The translations under genes and the position numbers were made by a program. This document shows, piece by piece, positions 27,301 to 30,191 of a DNA stretch of 35,201 nt. Positions within the stretch are counted from its first letter, which is position 1; the number at the start of each line of letters is the position of its first letter. The stretch is from the NCBI GenBank assembly GCA_964568345.1, contig CAZMPG010000008.1, forward strand, positions 1 through 35,201, written 5' to 3'. Under the pieces are notes generated by a model, which was not told where the DNA came from, searched no databases, and saw only the letters and a list, made by a program, of their open reading frames with translations. The DNA is from UBA12088 sp964568345. Lineage in GTDB: Bacteria; Patescibacteriota; Minisyncoccia; Phycocordibacterales; UBA12088.

Positions 27301-29373
27301 ACGACCTCTCTCCCGTACTTCGTCGAACGGTACACCACGAACGCGACCGCGACTGTGTGGGTGAAGGTACCCTCACTGCCGGCAAACGGTTCAACCTTCA
27401 TCTATGCGTACTACAGCAATGCGTTTGCGACGAATGGCGAGAGCGGGGCAAACACGTTCACCTTCTTCGACGACTTCGAAGACGACAACCTCTCGGAGTA
27501 CTCGGGCGACACGGGGTACTTCGATGCGGTGTCAAACTCAGGCGCTGAAGGGTCATACATTCTTGAAGCGGCGGCTGGCTACGAGAACAACCAAACGCCG
27601 GATGGTATCTACCGCACCGGCACGACCTTTGGGCAGGGGAGTACGGTCCGCTGGATGCAGTACGTGACCGCCTCGCAGGACGACGAGCCATGCACTCTCT
27701 TCGGGGTACAGACTCCGGGCACAAACAATCAAAACTACGCCGTTTGTTTTGACCAGTACCCCTCCGATAAGTTGATCCTGGCGCGCAACGTGTCGAGCAA
27801 TGACGCATCAGGGTCGGTGCTCGCATCGAGTACCGTGTCGTGGGCGACCGGCTGGTACACCACCGAGGTGGATTGGCTCACCGACAACACGATCTACGTA
27901 TCGGTCTACAACAGCTCGGGTACGCTCTTTGCGACGACGAGCACCTCGAGTAGCACCTACACCTCGGGCGGCATGGGCTTCTCCTTCTGGTACCAGCACG
28001 ACGGGTGGGACTTTTACACGGTACGACCATACGTAGCAACAGAACCCTCGACCTCGATCGGACCTGAGCAGGGCAAGGGTGGCGCAACGTGGAAAGCGGC
28101 ACAGGATACTGCGATCACCCAGGACCAGGGGCAGACCTTCCGGGCACGCTTTTCGGTCGAGAACTCCGGTCCGCAGATCACCGGCCAGGAGTGGCGTCTC
28201 CAGTATGCCGATAAGACCGGGTACGGCACCTGCAATGCGGTACCCTCGGTGGAGTTTGATGACGTGCCGGCGCAGGCGGGGTGTGGCGTGAACCCGATCT
28301 GTCTCACGACCACCTCACAGTACGCCGATGGCGACCCGACCCAGGAGCTCCTCACCTCGACGACGTTCTACCCATCGGTCGAAGGGTACCTCGTCGAAAG
28401 CCCGAGCAACCAAACCCCTAGTATGACGCTCGACCAGAATCGTGTGACCGAGGTCGAGTACACAATCGAACTGACTGAAAACGCCGTATCGAACGCGTAC
28501 TGCATGCGTGTATCGGATGGTGGTCTCGAGCTCGACTCGTACCAGACCATTGCCGAGGTGACGGCAAACTACGGGCCGCAAATCAACGCGTGGACTTTCA
28601 ATGAGAGTACTCTGACGAACCCGAATCCAATTGCCCTCGTTGAAGGAGACACGACGGTGGTGGTTGCCACTGGTACCGTGACCGACCTCAACGGCTTCGA
28701 GGACCTCCTCTATGCCACTTCCACGTTCTACCGGAGCGGCGTCGGTGCAGGGTGCTCATCCGACCTCAACAACTGCTACCAGATCAATTCGCTCGAGTGC
28801 CCGCTCGACAACTGTTCGGGCAACAGCTGCGAGGTGACGTGCACCGCAGATCTTCAGTACTTTGCTGAGCCGACCGACGAGGGGAGTGCTCATGCTGCCG
28901 AGCAGTGGGAAGCAAAGCTCTACGTCGTTGATATGACCAACAACGAAGCATCATCTACCGCTGATGGCGCAGAGCTCCTTACGCTCTGGGGCGTCGGCCT
29001 AACGACCGGTGCGGTGAGTTACGGCTCGCTCGAGCTTGGCCAAGATACGGGGGCATACAATGCGACGACGACGCTCAAGAACACCGGGAATGATGGGATT
29101 GATATCGAGCTCGAGGGTACCGCCATGACGAACGGCGCATCCTCTATACCCGCAGCAAACCAGAAGTACGCGACGACGACCTTTACCTATGCAAGCTGTG
29201 TCATTTGCTCGGCGCTCTCCGGTACCGCGAGCACCTTCGAGATGGATCTACCCAAGCCGACCTCGACCACGACACCCGTCACCGACGATCTCTACTGGGG
29301 TGTGTACGTGCCGATGGGTGTCTCGGGGGTCACCCACAACGGCCAGACGACGTTCTATGCGACGGGGGATTGA
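9346..29373 (+). CDS. Giant 6,675-residue modular surface protein (adhesin-like)
   Basis: One uninterrupted frame of 20 kb. ATG 9361 (residue 6) is an alternative start with GGGG 6 nt ahead. A single N-terminal membrane helix (about 15-36) is the only anchor; there is no C-terminal helix or sorting motif. In order the protein has: acidic Ser/Thr/Ala/Pro low complexity (about 88-180 and 489-571); beta-sandwich and a DUF2341-like stretch (about 692-800); Ig-like domains; three phage-collar-like modules with His-x-His motifs (1290-1610); an FN3-like domain; a putative beta-propeller with repeated W-D-G motifs (about 1744-2195); further beta-sandwich and FN3-like copies; a second propeller (about 2886-3321); three beta-helix-rich superrepeats (3432-4349, 4350-5143, 5144-5909); a canonical DUF2341 domain (from 5935); and C-terminal beta-sandwich modules with paired Cys. 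It is probably exported and binds other cells or surfaces; this role is inferred from architecture. Confidence 0.9.
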   Translation: MLGCSMQHKRQFMRLWTIGSWVTALGCIVAVAVYAMGDEQLIHVFPTSVAGEGWIKTPQALEQQLSGSALLEDFSVANSAVIRFAADGTDARTGGAPVGTESGRGMGTSAEETPEGEASSTDASTDTVPADAAGDALDEAAAPADGASESEDPTDSVGADANPSVDDVAPSTSAASPHVPLADATPLSYGAAVVRSLIAPPALAAAGVSADDFGDQGSWGSSTAAVGALATPASSAVDEAGDDVRVCSVLGTSCNTVTFNGFDIGSVLSDHAVIGYTLRLSLAARVEGESVAADKLVVRYFAFGRWHLAGEVALDHSRSNYDDGGHLAFLLPDLVSWDALRDFSVEVEYVRQGTAETEAFLDSAWVDVVYEASADESAPEASNIMTELAVLEDSLRPDLLVSGEQRVELTNMDAAQGDLVVRSDRAVYDGLTAARAYVAVTNTTDHDDTVTLTVHLDPSAAVTRMAERVKRVPRGNAVPTFREVAYFCEGGWREGVERGGVGAGESGVGSDEASPVGSEPDDGEAPLPEGSATDGSLAATPTAAVASDDASSSSPLPPTPHPLPSTFPTYTCALTGEVEACTSFNDDETNCIVGNERVSVEEGVRYEDAWREVALEDVSGEEREGPGILARLLGSTTTTPVSPLARTQRTADVISLAPHETRYLELDLSFPVQRAGELLLTIEGDEANAEQRLWWRSGFTHRAPVTLVPHADPASGVPTLYEIELGREAADLFSVARSDGSDVYFYDPVTRRELPVKELAYRYVDQYAHYAIEFAEPIGSSTRELYAYVGNAHVPVSDRAAAPSLTPEPIEYVGFTGVENGAVVTVESARSGNAIHTMDAGEDEQLDLGERRDVFLADSEARIAARGPLIVSLADSEELARTLTVAARTDLHTSMVPAPRGAREQYLVERYHLASSTVTIGALEELPLPAIGVLATHELPQNGTQYVRHLREPQFHAFREALRDFELGEQPEFSLSYHPQKSAVRRFLQGLFRDHLTTLGQVRLLRAGEPVPDVRFAATTTAEGAWTVRMVEAPRTIAPGTYTLELTVDELGTPRTDSFDFYWGVLAINTPQATYAPGSDVELDIAALDDRGDTICDAELRLTVADPAGALFEVPVEPQDTCANNNVTDESDYRAHYRPTDQGTYNVTVTHVNAAGEVVHRVTDAFDVRESVPYVIRRSGATRIWPRASYVMTLELTATEDVRGQLVEAVPGDFSLLDTGGAATDSWGNATRLIWDLDLLAGETQTVSYVYDAPDISPRLYLLGPAEVRTGNGSPFVEGRQWQLASDAAGSMLLYWDGTTIPTGWTCVSCISGDPFYQRFIMGSSSAGTNGGAATHTHTLNGAVGAESAAATGGNGGNAVATAAHTHTYAPAAPSSESNLPPYRQLVVIQYNSAGDPPSIPAGAIGMFDIASSSLPAGWNRYTPEDGYFIRSESTSTVGTAAGSSTHAHNLPSGTTANFNGSINRANGATVGGASPHEHSVPAASSSYVSIVPPYREALLAKLAATSTPPNDLIAAWSDTPPANYTTVSSSSEPFADRFVRASTTYGDSGGATTHTHVNVVVTSGTQSAQVTRGAGGQSGNHTHQVTLSFSTDAHLPPYRTAIFGKRNSGSPPSGATLHDIPFDNERTGSSSPVFEFTADDPDGVESLTYEFSWSSDPTFTASTTRSSADESGCSPNCFQNLASPGDFSPFNDNERIRFSIQSTLTTGTTYYWRVRSKDGGASFGAWTAARSFTYVAGTNPSQWFQSEDAQFDTGVLTSTETFGDGAVRISTAPPSGAMIAYGEDVQQVPRYRIWTGSSWGSEQTDAQNVGGTINWTVLKAATTRNEYVLGTQDTGADVNVQVYQSGAWTDLLELTQTVANADYRGFDIAYETQSGRAMVVYCDGDSDPSYRTYDGSDWSSPGTVDLGFSQNCEWVKLASDPTSNEIILVARANVAQAGTDYEVQVWDGVSTWGNTLTLGAGDEGQNEGIAVAYEESGNQAVVVVSNGTNNNFTYNSWDGEGWGAGGTRSLGDDFETGELAADDGSDTLILCYDDEDHHLGIATWDGTANTWDSWSGRPSVDEFETAAENGTAVADNHGRPVSCQFETTAGRDGYLMAPYSDQTNARYQYWDGAAWSGEQSLPATPIQDAWTIGSVRTGDGKVLAILYDDVNTQYDATDWNGSSWTALNTLETTPSRATEPYLEPMMLAAQRYQATQGTIVSPVVDFDVVPSRSSWGEAIWNTTEPQGTDVLVQVMWAAAASTTCTAFVPDGALAGNSAGFAATSSPLNLSGLSTSTYNRLCLKATLSSNTSNSPTLNDWTVSWQRQPFLTQASYRWYANTDGLTPSDAWPTGANDVLEDEAIGEAYAPGIGSVLRLRLGIEDSNVALSASETSLRLEWAEGSPCSDSLTWQSVGTSGSSVVWRGYDNAAVADGVAIGSRLLAATDVSESYEEENDSVVNPGGIPIGDEGEWDFVLQHQATSSTNYCFRAVKADGTTLGGYSVYPQLVTNSAPGTPTLVTPFPFEALASTSPWFTFVSADPKGDDIHYAVEVDDDPLFGSPALARNSEDNFAEFTNMITPADKSPFNSGETVRFIPASALSDNTTYWWRVRARDPAGSNDWSAWSDTQSFTASSTVVISTWHQSTMDQFLLDEHEQTEATSTNDIVLTPPNTSGTATSPTIDFDWHTSGNAWGALSWTDNEATGDIRYHIEYYSSSGWTLVPDSVLAGNAAGFGSGAPISLLALDPTTYNELRLRSNFTYIGGSPRLNDWTLSWGLAVEQPTLLSPFDNEKVGTTTPSFTFYSSDPESQDLQYEFQWSTTSAFTNATTSTSTATNGAFVNTASSTDLSPFFSGNTLRFTATSGSAMLQNGTYWWRVRARDPSGGNTWSVWSPTRSFTVDSAVTVSTWFQTTDEQWETDTLTDTEVYGAHSVRVTSIIREAMTIYAEGNIQTPRYRIWNGQQWGSEKSAVNIGERVDWVRMAAAPTRNEYLLATQGSSGAVKAQVYTGSTTNFADLTATLATASNAAYRAFDVAYESTSGDGIVVACNGQDAAYQTRSASGWSASNPINLSVAQNCEWVQLTSDPTSDEIILLVRFNTAGTVDYEAQVWDGGTWGNSTTLGNAGAVTDEGMAALYEESGTDAVIVASNGTNNNFASKRWNGSWQATTTTAIGNDFNKAAMCRDLGTDRLTVVYTDEDTDMGYAEWDGTTNSWGASTELEVDGVNEINNEIACTYETTSGRDGYVLFTYGDGIVTTEQYRVLDRSTPVTIAQNISTLGEAYSAFTARTGDGTILGLFYDDDADDYFFSGWDGSQWSVAQQLESDGNTQNPRREPLAIAARRYPSFTAGSVVSDPIIFTDGTGPRWGVASSTDTTPGSSSISYQFEYSADGGDTWSLIPDAVLPGNSTGTTSNSIDLSNVSYATYGTIRYVANFTCVSGDCPTLQDWTVAWSEGITVSGTAKAYDETTDVTSGTVMVAVNSTLQSGKQGTISGGTWSIPNVTLFPGDVVTVFIDGANDANEAAAVTRYDGYGNMTGVELFERHLTIGSPDATTTTNADIARYDYSTSSDEDLFFDVDAGNDLYVCAPASGNCFDAKLLVATTSTYRPDSANSGTLYAHDVVVQGTTTADSNTFYVSGSWRVSGRFDSGNGTVVMTATSSSENIDSTGASAYAFNTLTLGQSNSATWTAQSLLDVNGAMTLAYGTFVASTSNLFLGGDLSLQMGTTFVKGAGTTTFDGATVAVMTDATVVKQNLGKVAINGSSKTVRLGSAATTTDLWIETSNTFDVSSNNYALELTGDLHNHGSFSARSGTVTFTATTTGRVINPGSSPFYNLSLNGAGGTWAFEDADVTISNNLTIATGTLTLATGTTTLSGALTNTGGAFVHNNGTLELTGSGAKTLTQNGSALYNITTNGAGSWSWTDTNATTSGTVRLLNGTLTFPTGTLTIGKSLLNIGGSIQANGGTTRYTSASSETIRTNGSGLFGVTVDGAGGTFTLSDTNLVASGTVQLLAGTTTFPTGTFTIGGSFTGVGGTWSANGGAVLFNSTATGRTVNPGSGVFNAVTFSSGTGGWTVTGNATSTGSFTLASAQSFTAQSGVTIEVDGTFTNSIPASTTWTGSTLFLNSGTSYTVGSKTQAAEGYGTLKVGANTDIRTWQSSSTAYVVDSTGSLVSQDHAAVDGDFYIYGTYERASGTEYWSYATDFDGAALGGGSRQVDVRFASGASAAFTGATLQVLGNASASTTVANQGSGSYALSVHDGTVQAQHYTMTDLAADGFSILGSSTVSSLSDGAYLLTTDGGTMLTVSSTTIDANPALQIFRVAFGTSSGVSSGYNVTASGTASSYWSFRDHSGNYDGEEYDNDPVVGAGSIRWDDSGFTISIDGTVFVGEGSGGAPAACNGSTQILRLVVNGSTQYNAACAAGSGTFTFPAVTYTGDVPLILYINDSVGTRGAVVSRSPQSNIAGFNLYQNRVIVRHEGVDAATIATMLPYDSDQDPDIPFDAEVGTLTVEPETGFYLWQGKSFAPGGNVTLTPGGSGAVYDGSLRLAAGSTFTAAGSEAHSIGGSFIAEAGATFAAANSTVSFTATSSGKTVAPSSNFYNASFTGSGGWTIASSTTVANDLTVAAGTISGTQDITVQNGALSGNGTVTMTGGTVSVGKGGTFGGNSPWTFSSLSLGDGSANTTAKSGSGDILVTGALSIAASHVLNAGSVVWTFSGSGAVLSVAGTFTPENSTTTFAGTGAMTVPALTYRALVLAPSGAGSPTYTLSSGALTTYTLTVGDGSHPVTVDVTASDPLLTATGTVRIMQSATYSASNSNDLQIGGSYVNQGTFTSNGGGVLFNSLDTGETVDPGGSSFHHVTFNSAGGGWTMLTSATSTGNFSLTSGTYTQDPGTVLTVQGIFTNGIGGAATTWSNTTLSLTSGTSYSMNTKSAGGDVYSTLSVGANTDIKMWNSTSSSYAVAASGSLVSQDHNAVDGALSIWGDYERLSGSEYWSYATDFDGTDISGSPRTVAVRLAPNATTTLSGGSWNITGAAGATTTIATQGGGTYALRITGGTFSAQYYRIRDINATGLEFSGSPTVTQLSDGDLELAINGGAMLTVPASVISANPAKTWYRISFATSSGITSGRNATSSGSTASLWRFTPALGNYYGEAYDGDPAGDPGYFVWDDSNAQVTIAGKVYSGEGSGVSTICNGSSPVVRMVIQGGSGQSASCAAGTGDYAFTGVTYSPGDSIMVYIDGTSTQAANVTIDPLTSISDFDLYERRVIVRHEDTSPITIDDLAIYDSSDDADIPFTAVSSSPDTLTLPANHKLLVWAGKTFTPGGDVTLTSGGTGTSYDGTLELQAGATYVSSAAIPESIAVGGSWLTGVGAVFTAGSSTVTFTATTSGKTVSPKASPFYNLVFNGSGGVWTFADRDATTTRSFTISAGSVTLGTSTLAVGGSFVNSATMSAASTSITFSSSSAATATFGGYAVGSLSFAGGGAYTMTDTDATSTGSVSITAGSVALPSGTFAVANGFSAQGGTFSHAGTLRLYGSLAAQTLRFGTSQVRHLTVAGPGSWAFADTNATTTGTTTIATGGLTAPSGGFGIGGSFINQATFNANGGQVNFFATTTGQTISASSTVFANVLISGIGGGWTFATSASTTGSFRLIAASSFAMAASTTLEVRGAFENLVGGASTTFATSTLLLNSGTSYTVNTKSAGGDSYAYLTLGQNTDVRMWDSAAATTTVATSGSLYSMDHAGTPGNLYLWGDYVQASGADYWSYATDFDGAALGGSSRQVDVRIASSSALSFTGGTLEVVGAAGATTSVAVMGSGAYSLAKSGGTLNMQYYQFKNLDSAGIVLSGALSITSLSYGDLELSKQGGVLLQVASTTIDQNPSKSIAGMRFATTSGVTGTNVQRNGTTANFWDFNAHYGEIDGEAYDSDGVDACGAIRWDDSTCLEVSQAHYRFRNDDGGGGAPDSEWYDQNWNKRKRVNVTNPNGSVLTNTAVRFDIGYDGDMQSDWDDIRFTDSSGTTSLPYFVERYTTNATATVWVKVPSLPANGSTFIYAYYSNAFATNGESGANTFTFFDDFEDDNLSEYSGDTGYFDAVSNSGAEGSYILEAAAGYENNQTPDGIYRTGTTFGQGSTVRWMQYVTASQDDEPCTLFGVQTPGTNNQNYAVCFDQYPSDKLILARNVSSNDASGSVLASSTVSWATGWYTTEVDWLTDNTIYVSVYNSSGTLFATTSTSSSTYTSGGMGFSFWYQHDGWDFYTVRPYVATEPSTSIGPEQGKGGATWKAAQDTAITQDQGQTFRARFSVENSGPQITGQEWRLQYADKTGYGTCNAVPSVEFDDVPAQAGCGVNPICLTTTSQYADGDPTQELLTSTTFYPSVEGYLVESPSNQTPSMTLDQNRVTEVEYTIELTENAVSNAYCMRVSDGGLELDSYQTIAEVTANYGPQINAWTFNESTLTNPNPIALVEGDTTVVVATGTVTDLNGFEDLLYATSTFYRSGVGAGCSSDLNNCYQINSLECPLDNCSGNSCEVTCTADLQYFAEPTDEGSAHAAEQWEAKLYVVDMTNNEASSTADGAELLTLWGVGLTTGAVSYGSLELGQDTGAYNATTTLKNTGNDGIDIELEGTAMTNGASSIPAANQKYATTTFTYASCVICSALSGTASTFEMDLPKPTSTTTPVTDDLYWGVYVPMGVSGVTHNGQTTFYATGD
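13213..14175 (+). other. Three tandem phage tail-collar-like modules inside the giant protein
   Basis: Residues 1290-1610 contain three related units. Each has a first strand with an L-x-x-W or similar start, a PAGW/PTGW-like turn, an F-x-R/YFIR-like strand, a Gly-rich segment with HTHT, STHAH or THTHV, a second His-x-His (HTHTY, HEHSV, HTHQV), and a closing PPYR before a hydrophobic strand. This is the pattern of the phage tail collar domain found in short tail fibres and in CPR surface proteins. In phage T4 long tail fibre tip, His-x-His motifs bind iron; metal binding here is an inference. Confidence 0.7.
17097..17927 (+). repeat. Pair of identical 33-nt segments in duplicated FN3-like modules
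   Basis: The 33 nt at 17097-17129 and 17895-17927 are identical. They encode the TYWWRVRARDP-type strand shared by two FN3-like modules. Identity at synonymous positions, in modules whose flanks have diverged, suggests recent duplication or gene conversion. Confidence 0.75.
19639..27072 (+). repeat. Three superrepeats of about 770-920 residues in the giant protein
   Basis: Residues 3432-4349, 4350-5143 and 5144-5909 share the same order of parts. Each opens with a carboxypeptidase-regulatory-like sandwich (VYSGEGSG in copy 3, VFVGEGSG in copy 2; the Cys-Asn-Gly start in copies 2 and 3), then a strand with RRVIVRHE or NRVIVRHE, and a CPR-type D-x-D-I-PF turn. Next come many short beta-helix turns rich in Thr, Ser and Gly with an F-x-A-T-T-S/T-G-K/R-T-V pattern, a YWSYATDFDG module, and a final W-D-D-S. 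Copies 2 and 3 share a 26-nt identical stretch around the YWSYATDFD codons. Confidence 0.8.
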
Positions 29374-29403
29374 TGGCGACGAAATGTGGTGCAACGTATG
29401 GTG

Positions 29404-29424
29404 CTGAAAACTGAAAACTGAAAT
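29404..29424 (+). repeat. Triplicated 7-nt repeat CTGAAAA
   Basis: Three consecutive copies of CTGAAAA (the last ends in T) lie directly upstream of the promoter region of the next gene. The middle copy provides the proposed -35. Confidence 0.7.
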
Positions 29425-29439
29425 CGCGGTACTTATATA
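29411..29439 (+). promoter_or_regulatory. Possible promoter of the 228-residue gene, predicted leaderless
   Basis: CTGAAA (29411-29416) and TTATAT/TATATA (beginning about 29434) are separated by 17 nt. The AT-rich -10 stands out in this GC-rich window and lies 4-6 nt before the ATG at 29446, so the mRNA would have almost no 5' leader. Confidence 0.45.
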
Positions 29440-29445
29440 TAGCCT

Positions 29446-30132
29446 ATGCGTATCCTTGCCACCATCCTCATCGCGACGCTCCTCGGCGCGGGGGCGACGT
29501 ATGCGTGGCGCTACTACGGCGGCTTTGCGGGGGAGAAGGGCGCTGCGGTTGCGTTTGTTGATGCGTATGGCGCGTACGACGAAGCAGCGACGCAGGTCGA
29601 AACGCTCGTGCACCTCCCCGGCGCCGAGGGGAATGATGACCGCGCCGAGCTCCTCGCACTTCTCTCCGCCATTCTTACGGAGAAGATGGATGACGTGAAG
29701 CGTGAGTCGCTTGCGCGGATAGCCTTCACCCACCTCGACACGATCAAGCGTGAGATAGATGCGGCGCAAGCGGGGCAGGCGCGCCTCTACGCACTGCTCC
29801 AGGACCTCGACAATGCTTCGCGGGTGTTCCGGGGTATCGAGCTGCGTACCGCAGCGGAGGGCGTGGTGCAGGCAGCCCGCTCACGGGCGGAGGTTGCCGC
29901 GCACATCCTCTCCCTCCTCTCCGACACGAACGAGCACACGTACGCTATCATCACCCGCATCCTCGCCGAGCACGGCGCACTCTCGTCCGAGCATGCGACA
30001 GCGATAAACGCAGCGACCGCGGAGGCAGAAGAGCGGCACAACGATACCGCCGCGCTCTACGACACCCTCGCAGCGAAACACACCGAGCTTCTCCGTGCGC
30101 GCGAGGCGTTCACCGAGCGTGCGTTCCACTAG
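29446..30132 (+). CDS. Membrane-anchored helical hypothetical protein (228 residues)
   Basis: Residues 3-21 form a hydrophobic N-terminal segment that could be a signal anchor or a signal peptide ending near ATYA. The remaining sequence is strongly helical and rich in Ala, Glu, Asp, Leu and Arg. It has long amphipathic stretches (for example around 80-110, 125-160 and 185-220) compatible with a helical bundle or coiled coil. There are no Cys and no recognisable domain. It sits between the giant surface gene and a second surface protein, and is followed by a hairpin at 30137-30153. A structural role at the envelope is plausible but not shown. The start is supported by the -10 just ahead and by the hydrophobic N-terminus beginning right after Met. 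Confidence 0.7.
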   Translation: MRILATILIATLLGAGATYAWRYYGGFAGEKGAAVAFVDAYGAYDEAATQVETLVHLPGAEGNDDRAELLALLSAILTEKMDDVKRESLARIAFTHLDTIKREIDAAQAGQARLYALLQDLDNASRVFRGIELRTAAEGVVQAARSRAEVAAHILSLLSDTNEHTYAIITRILAEHGALSSEHATAINAATAEAEERHNDTAALYDTLAAKHTELLRAREAFTERAFH

Positions 30133-30136
30133 CCAT

Positions 30137-30153
30137 CCACAGGAGGGCTGTGG
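30137..30153 (+). terminator. Short hairpin after the 228-residue gene
   Basis: A 6-bp stem CCACAG/CTGTGG with loop GAGGG lies 5 nt after the stop codon. There is no U-tract, so termination is uncertain. Its right arm begins a tandem 9-nt repeat (CTGTGGGTG twice, 30148-30165). Confidence 0.35.
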
Positions 30154-30173
30154 GTGCTGTGGGTGTCATCGTG

Positions 30174-30188
30174 CATACTAGAGGTACC
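30174..30188 (+). promoter_or_regulatory. Promoter -10 and initial region of the 826-residue surface gene
   Basis: CATACT (30174-30179) starts the 15-nt element whose last 14 nt (30175-30188) match those before the giant gene with one mismatch. The ATG at 30192 lies 12 nt after the -10, giving a leader of only a few nucleotides. Confidence 0.45.
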
Positions 30189-30191
30189 CGT

